Positions 43,414-46,460 of a DNA stretch of 46,460 nt are shown in pieces. The notes beneath the pieces are model-generated. The model saw nothing but the letters and a program-made list of their open reading frames with translations. It was not told where the DNA came from and did no database searches. The stretch's first letter is position 1. The number at the start of each line of letters is the position of its first letter. Both the position numbers and the translations under genes were made by a program. Origin of the DNA: Treponema sp. Lineage in GTDB: Bacteria; Spirochaetota; Spirochaetia; Treponematales; Breznakiellaceae. The DNA lies in assembly GCA_009784975.1 (NCBI GenBank), contig WQXG01000019.1, positions 1 through 46,460 of the forward strand, read 5' to 3'.

Positions 43414-44429
43414 AGATAAACCTTTGCCTTGTCTATTGCATCTTTAATTTCATAAAACAACTGGGCAATTTTTGGATCAAAATGAGAGCCGGAGTTTTGC
43501 ATAATAATCTCGACCGCTTCTTCATTGGTAAACGCTTTTTTATAGGGACGATCCGACACAAGCGCATCGTAAACATCCACAATTGCCATAATACGCCCCT
43601 GCAGCGGAATTTCCGTTTCTTTCAGCCCGCGCGGATACCCCTTACCGTCCCATCTTTCATGATGTGTGCCGGCAAACAGTTTCGCGTTACGCAGGAACTC
43701 TCCCTCTCCTGTTCTGGAAATAATCTCGTCTATAATGCGCTCGCCTTCCATAGCGTGGCTTTTCATTGTTTCATATTCTTCTTCTGTAAGTTTGCCCGGC
43801 TTGTTTACGATAATGTCCGTAATTGAGATTTTCCCAAGATCATGCATACGCGCCGAAGAAATCATTTTTTCCACATCCCAGCCCTGAATCTCGTTGATAT
43901 ACAACCCGCGTTTTTTCATTTCATCTATTAGTATTTTGATATATATTGATGTTCGCTCAATATGCCCTCCGGTACCTTTATCGCGGTTTTCCACCATATC
44001 CGCAAGTACCGAAATTATGCTGTTTTGAAGCCTGTGCAGCTGGGAGGTGCGTTCGCGTATAATTTCATCTATATCCAGATGGGTTTTTATCCGGTTTAAC
44101 AAAACGGGCGCCGAAAACGGTTTTGTGATAAAATCTATTGCCCCAATCTCAAAGCCTTTTGCCTCAATTTCCGCGTCATTGCGGCCGGTAAGGAACATAA
44201 CCGGTACATCCTGCCAATAATTGTCAGCTTTTAACTTAACAAGTGTCTCAAACCCGTCCATTTCGGGCATTTCTATGTCCAAAAGGATCAAATCCGGGGT
44301 AATTTTCTCCAAAAGAGCAAACATTTTTGATGCAGACGGCATAGTCATGACACGATATTGGTCTTCCAGTACCGCTTCTGCCATTGAAAGGTTAGTATCA
44401 CTGTCGTCTACTACAAATATCGTTTTCAT
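43410..44429 (-). CDS. REC-HD-GYP response regulator, predicted c-di-GMP phosphodiesterase
   Basis: The 339-residue protein has a receiver domain (1-118) with D51 in LLDIEMPEMDG and K103 in ITKPF. An HD-GYP domain follows, with GGHIERTS (154-161), ARMHDLGK (HD at 196-197), THHERWDGKGYPRG (GYP at 264-266) and IMAIVDVYDALVSDRPYK. HD-GYP enzymes hydrolyse c-di-GMP to pGpG or GMP. All usual metal-binding motifs are present, so it is probably active and switched by phosphorylation of D51, probably by the kinase HPt. I start it at 44429, where the receiver begins; an in-frame GTG at 44468 adds a non-homologous stretch. An AAGGAG lies 13 bases before the ATG. It is the first gene of the three-gene operon. 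Confidence 0.92.
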   Translation of the reverse strand: MKTIFVVDDSDTNLSMAEAVLEDQYRVMTMPSASKMFALLEKITPDLILLDIEMPEMDGFETLVKLKADNYWQDVPVMFLTGRNDAEIEAKGFEIGAIDFITKPFSAPVLLNRIKTHLDIDEIIRERTSQLHRLQNSIISVLADMVENRDKGTGGHIERTSIYIKILIDEMKKRGLYINEIQGWDVEKMISSARMHDLGKISITDIIVNKPGKLTEEEYETMKSHAMEGERIIDEIISRTGEGEFLRNAKLFAGTHHERWDGKGYPRGLKETEIPLQGRIMAIVDVYDALVSDRPYKKAFTNEEAVEIIMQNSGSHFDPKIAQLFYEIKDAIDKAKVYL

Positions 44430-44542
44430 AATAAAGCTCACTCTCCTTATGCTCGTCCTTTCGGGCACATTAAACCCAGCAATGTCAACACTGTTAAAAA
44501 ACAGCTTGAAAAGGCGAGAGTTTAATCCGCTACGTAAATTTT

Positions 44543-44571
44543 ATTGTACTTTTGGCGATCTGTAAAGTAAA
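44543..44571 (-). promoter_or_regulatory. Possible promoter of the HD-GYP/kinase operon
   Basis: Minus-strand TACAAT at 44548-44543 with TTTACT 17 bases upstream. The -10 box differs from consensus by one base and the -35 box by two. It would give a leader of about 107 bases. A second TTGACA at 44489-44484 lacks a fitting -10 box. Confidence 0.35.
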
Positions 44572-44659
44572 AAAAAGCAAAATTATAGGAAAAAAGCGGA
44601 CTTTTTGGCAGCAGCATATCTTCCCAAAATACGATAAAACGATTAATCTGTAGCTAATT

Positions 44660-45697
44660 ATGAAAATTCTATTTATTGGCGGAACAGGAACAATTTCTAC
44701 TGCTATTTCAAAACTGATTATACAATCGGGGTGGGAACTTTATCTGCTTAACCGTGGAAACAGAAAAAGCGCAATGGACGGTATGTTTTTTAATCACATT
44801 GAATGCGATATTAGAACCCAGGATTACACGATTATCAGGGAAAAACTGATAAATACGCTTGCAAACAGCGGTCAAAAACAATTTGACGTTGTTGTAGATT
44901 TTATAGGTTATTTTACTGAACATGTCGAAAAAGATTTTAATATTTTCAATGGTCTTTGCAAACAATTTATCTTTATCTCTTCTGCATCGGTTTATCAAAA
45001 ACCGCTATCTTCATACATTATAACCGAAAGCACTCCGTTGGCTAATCCTTTCTCGCAGTATTCAAGAGATAAAATCGCCTGCGAAAATTTTCTTATGGAT
45101 AAGTACCGGGATTCCGGCTTTCCGGTAACCATTGTCCGTCCCAGCCATACATACGATAACAGAAAAATACCGGTCGCTTTTCATGGTAAAAAAGGAAGCT
45201 GGCCGGTTATAAAAAGAATGCTGGAAGGCAAACCGGTTATCATACATGGCGACGGTTCCAGCCTGTGGACATTGACCCATCACAGCGATTTTGCGCGCGG
45301 TTTTGTGCGACTGATGGGCAATATTCACGCAATTGGAGAGTCCGTACATATCACTTCAGACGAAAGCCTTACATGGAACCAGATTTTCTATATTATTGCA
45401 AATGCCCTAAATGTAGAATTAAAAGCAGTGTATGCCGCAAGCGATTTCCTTGCCGAATGCGCCATTGGACTTTACGATTTTAGGGCAGCACTTCACGGAG
45501 ATAAAGCCAATACCGTAGTTTTTGACAATTCAAAATTAAAATACCTTGCGCCAGGTTTTTGCGCAAATTTCCGTTTTGACGAAGGAATAAAACAATGCGC
45601 CGCTAGCGTACTTGCCAACAAAGAATTCCAACAAGAAGATCCGGAATTTGAAGCATGGTACGAGCATGTAATAACAAAGATTCCGAAATCATTTTAA
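44660..45697 (+). CDS. NAD-dependent epimerase/dehydratase, extended SDR family
   Basis: The 345-residue protein has the SDR dinucleotide motif FIGGTGTIS (5-13), VVVDFIGYF, FIFISSASVY with the catalytic Ser, and YSRDKIACENF with the YxxxK pair. The C-terminal substrate domain has HGDGSSLWTLTHHSDFARGF and HITSDESLTWNQIF. Such proteins act on nucleotide sugars or related substrates in the cytoplasm; the substrate is unknown. No clear ribosome binding site or promoter was found upstream. The gene is divergent from the HD-GYP operon, and its 3' end overlaps the convergent exonuclease gene by nine bases. Confidence 0.85.
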   Translation: MKILFIGGTGTISTAISKLIIQSGWELYLLNRGNRKSAMDGMFFNHIECDIRTQDYTIIREKLINTLANSGQKQFDVVVDFIGYFTEHVEKDFNIFNGLCKQFIFISSASVYQKPLSSYIITESTPLANPFSQYSRDKIACENFLMDKYRDSGFPVTIVRPSHTYDNRKIPVAFHGKKGSWPVIKRMLEGKPVIIHGDGSSLWTLTHHSDFARGFVRLMGNIHAIGESVHITSDESLTWNQIFYIIANALNVELKAVYAASDFLAECAIGLYDFRAALHGDKANTVVFDNSKLKYLAPGFCANFRFDEGIKQCAASVLANKEFQQEDPEFEAWYEHVITKIPKSF

Positions 45698-46246
45698 TAC
45701 CTTCATCTTAATCCCTGCTGCTGCCAGCAGATCATCAATATTTTCACATGAGAATTCTTCGGCTGATAGTTGCACCAGTTTTCCGCAGGTTAGAGCGTCG
45801 TCAAGGGCGTTGTGGGCGTTGTAGACTATGCCGAAATTTTGTGCAAGTGAGGGTAGTGAGTAATGTTTAAGTTCCAGAAAAGAGCGGCGAGCAAGGCTGC
45901 AGGTGCAAAAATAGGATAATGGCGGGATATCCAGTTTATACCATCCAAGAACAGCTTTGAGTACCCCCATGTCAAAAGCGGCATTGTGGGCTGCCAGGGG
46001 GAAAGCGCCGATAAAGGGCTTTATAACGCTTTCCCATAAATCAGCGAAAGTGGGGGCATCCCGTACATCATTAACTTTAATGCCGTGCAGCTTTGTAAAA
46101 TCAGGGCGAATGTAGAGAATGGGAGGGCGAATCAGTGAATAAAAAGAGTCGGATGCTTTTCCGTCAATAAATTTAACAAGACCTATCGCGCATGCGCTTT
46201 CCTGTGAGTATTTTGCGGTTTCAAAATCTATGCTGACGAAGTTCAT
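45689..46246 (-). CDS. DnaQ-like 3'-5' exonuclease
   Basis: The 185-residue protein is a single DEDD exonuclease domain like the epsilon subunit of DNA polymerase III. The first metal motif is FVSIDFETA (3-11, D7 and E9). Exo II is AAHNAAFDMGVL, and Exo III is HNALDDALTCGKL with the general-base His. It lacks any polymerase or BRCT domain, so it could be a proofreading subunit or a stand-alone nuclease. I start it at 46246, where the family begins, rather than at the in-frame ATG at 46282. TATAAT ends six bases before this ATG and there is no ribosome binding site. Confidence 0.88.
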   Translation of the reverse strand: MNFVSIDFETAKYSQESACAIGLVKFIDGKASDSFYSLIRPPILYIRPDFTKLHGIKVNDVRDAPTFADLWESVIKPFIGAFPLAAHNAAFDMGVLKAVLGWYKLDIPPLSYFCTCSLARRSFLELKHYSLPSLAQNFGIVYNAHNALDDALTCGKLVQLSAEEFSCENIDDLLAAAGIKMKVLK

Positions 46247-46252
46247 TTTTTT

Positions 46253-46282
46253 ATTATAACTTGAAATCTCTTTACTTGTCAT
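46253..46282 (-). promoter_or_regulatory. Promoter of the exonuclease gene
   Basis: Minus-strand ATGACA at 46282-46277, an 18-bp spacer and perfect TATAAT at 46258-46253. The transcript would start on the A of the ATG at 46246, as for the toxin gene and the gene at 34686. Confidence 0.55.
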
Positions 46283-46371
46283 GCTTTTACATTTAATTAC
46301 AATTACAAGAATTCGGGAAGGCGGGGCAGCCTGCGTGCGCAGAAAAACTCCTCAAGAGCCCGGCTATGAGC

Positions 46372-46437
46372 CCTGACCACTAAAATTTAAAAGATAGAAA
46401 ACAATTATTTTAAATTTCTGTAATTTTAGTGGTCAGG
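46372..46437. repeat. Long palindrome near the right edge
   Basis: CCTGACCACTAAAATT (46372-46387) and its exact reverse complement (46422-46437) are 16-bp perfect arms around 34 AT-rich bases. An overlapping second pair of 10-bp arms (46383-46392 with 46408-46417) lies inside. No gene on either strand ends here within the window. The 46247-46460 region otherwise holds only the exonuclease promoter and small GC-rich palindromes. Confidence 0.75.
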
Positions 46438-46460
46438 TCTCTCCGCCGGAGAACTTCGGA

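Noticed and set aside
44430-44468. HD-GYP regulator start at the GTG at 44468
   Set aside because: The 13 extra residues do not belong to a receiver domain, and the ATG at 44429 begins exactly at the first receiver strand.
44484-44489. TTGACA upstream of the HD-GYP gene as a -35 box
   Set aside because: The bases 16-18 positions downstream (CCCGAA region) do not resemble a -10 box.
1-46460. Resemblance of the two window ends (GAGAATTTCGGAAG at left, GAGAACTTCGGA at right)
   Set aside because: The shared stretch is too short to call a repeat or element boundary; it may be chance.
1-46460. CRISPR arrays, tRNA or rRNA genes, intact transposases
   Set aside because: No regularly spaced direct repeats of CRISPR type, no cloverleaf with TTCRA-type arm and no DDE or Y1 transposase motif was seen by eye. 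Xer proteins are chromosomal recombinases, not insertion-sequence enzymes.

Overview
The window looks like the chromosome of a spirochaete, most likely a Treponema-type member of Treponemataceae. The evidence is two adjacent FlaA periplasmic-flagellum sheath genes, a flgB-flgC-fliE-fliF-fliG-fliH-fliI-fliJ cluster, and a cell-division cluster joined to it through dprA, topA, two tyrosine recombinases and hslVU. From memory, Treponema and Borrelia share much of this order. The DNA looks moderately AT-rich by eye; composition was not computed.

Layout. (1) 1-1650 is a small accessory region: a toxin-antitoxin pair with its own promoter and inverted-repeat operator, then a Cys-rich lipoprotein gene bracketed by inverted copies of a palindromic repeat. 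(2) 1790-7640, plus strand: groES, an SH3-domain lipoprotein, an ABC-F ATPase, galE and an M20 peptidase, the last four tightly packed. (3) 34487 down to 7597, minus strand: a run of 25 genes with no gap above about 100 bp, in the order mraZ, rsmH, ftsL-like, murF, mraY, ftsW, ftsQ, ftsA, ftsZ, xer, TPR, dprA, topA, xer, hslV, hslU, flgB, flgC, fliE, fliF, fliG, fliH, fliI, fliJ, M16 protease. It starts at a clear sigma70-type promoter followed by a four-repeat MraZ box. (4) 34686-35617, plus strand: a divergent pair of uncharacterised genes, the second with a nuclease-like N-terminus and a winged-helix-like C-terminus. (5) 44429 down to 35614, minus strand: an HD-GYP response regulator, a large hybrid histidine kinase and a membrane-anchored binding-fold protein joined by 4-bp overlaps, then a consensus promoter with two flaA genes, an intrinsic terminator, and ptsI. 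(6) 44660-46460: an SDR-family epimerase, a DnaQ-like exonuclease and an end-of-window palindrome.

How the genes work together. Region 3 couples peptidoglycan precursor synthesis and septation (murF, mraY, ftsW, ftsQ, ftsA, ftsZ) to DNA processing (dprA, topA, xer), protein quality control (hslVU) and assembly of the flagellar rotor and export apparatus. Region 5 looks like a ligand-sensing phosphorelay (binding protein, dCACHE-PAS-PAS kinase, REC, HPt) whose output is an HD-GYP c-di-GMP phosphodiesterase, placed directly upstream of the flagellar sheath genes.

Most notable points: the 10-bp-period MraZ box, which also corrects the mraZ start; three genes whose -10 box ends exactly six bases before the start codon with no Shine-Dalgarno (candidate leaderless mRNAs); a dispersed palindrome family, one copy of which sits with a triple palindrome between fliG and fliH; an intrinsic terminator abutting the ptsI start codon; and the kinase / HD-GYP / binding-protein operon next to flaA. 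I found no tRNA, rRNA, CRISPR array or intact insertion sequence.
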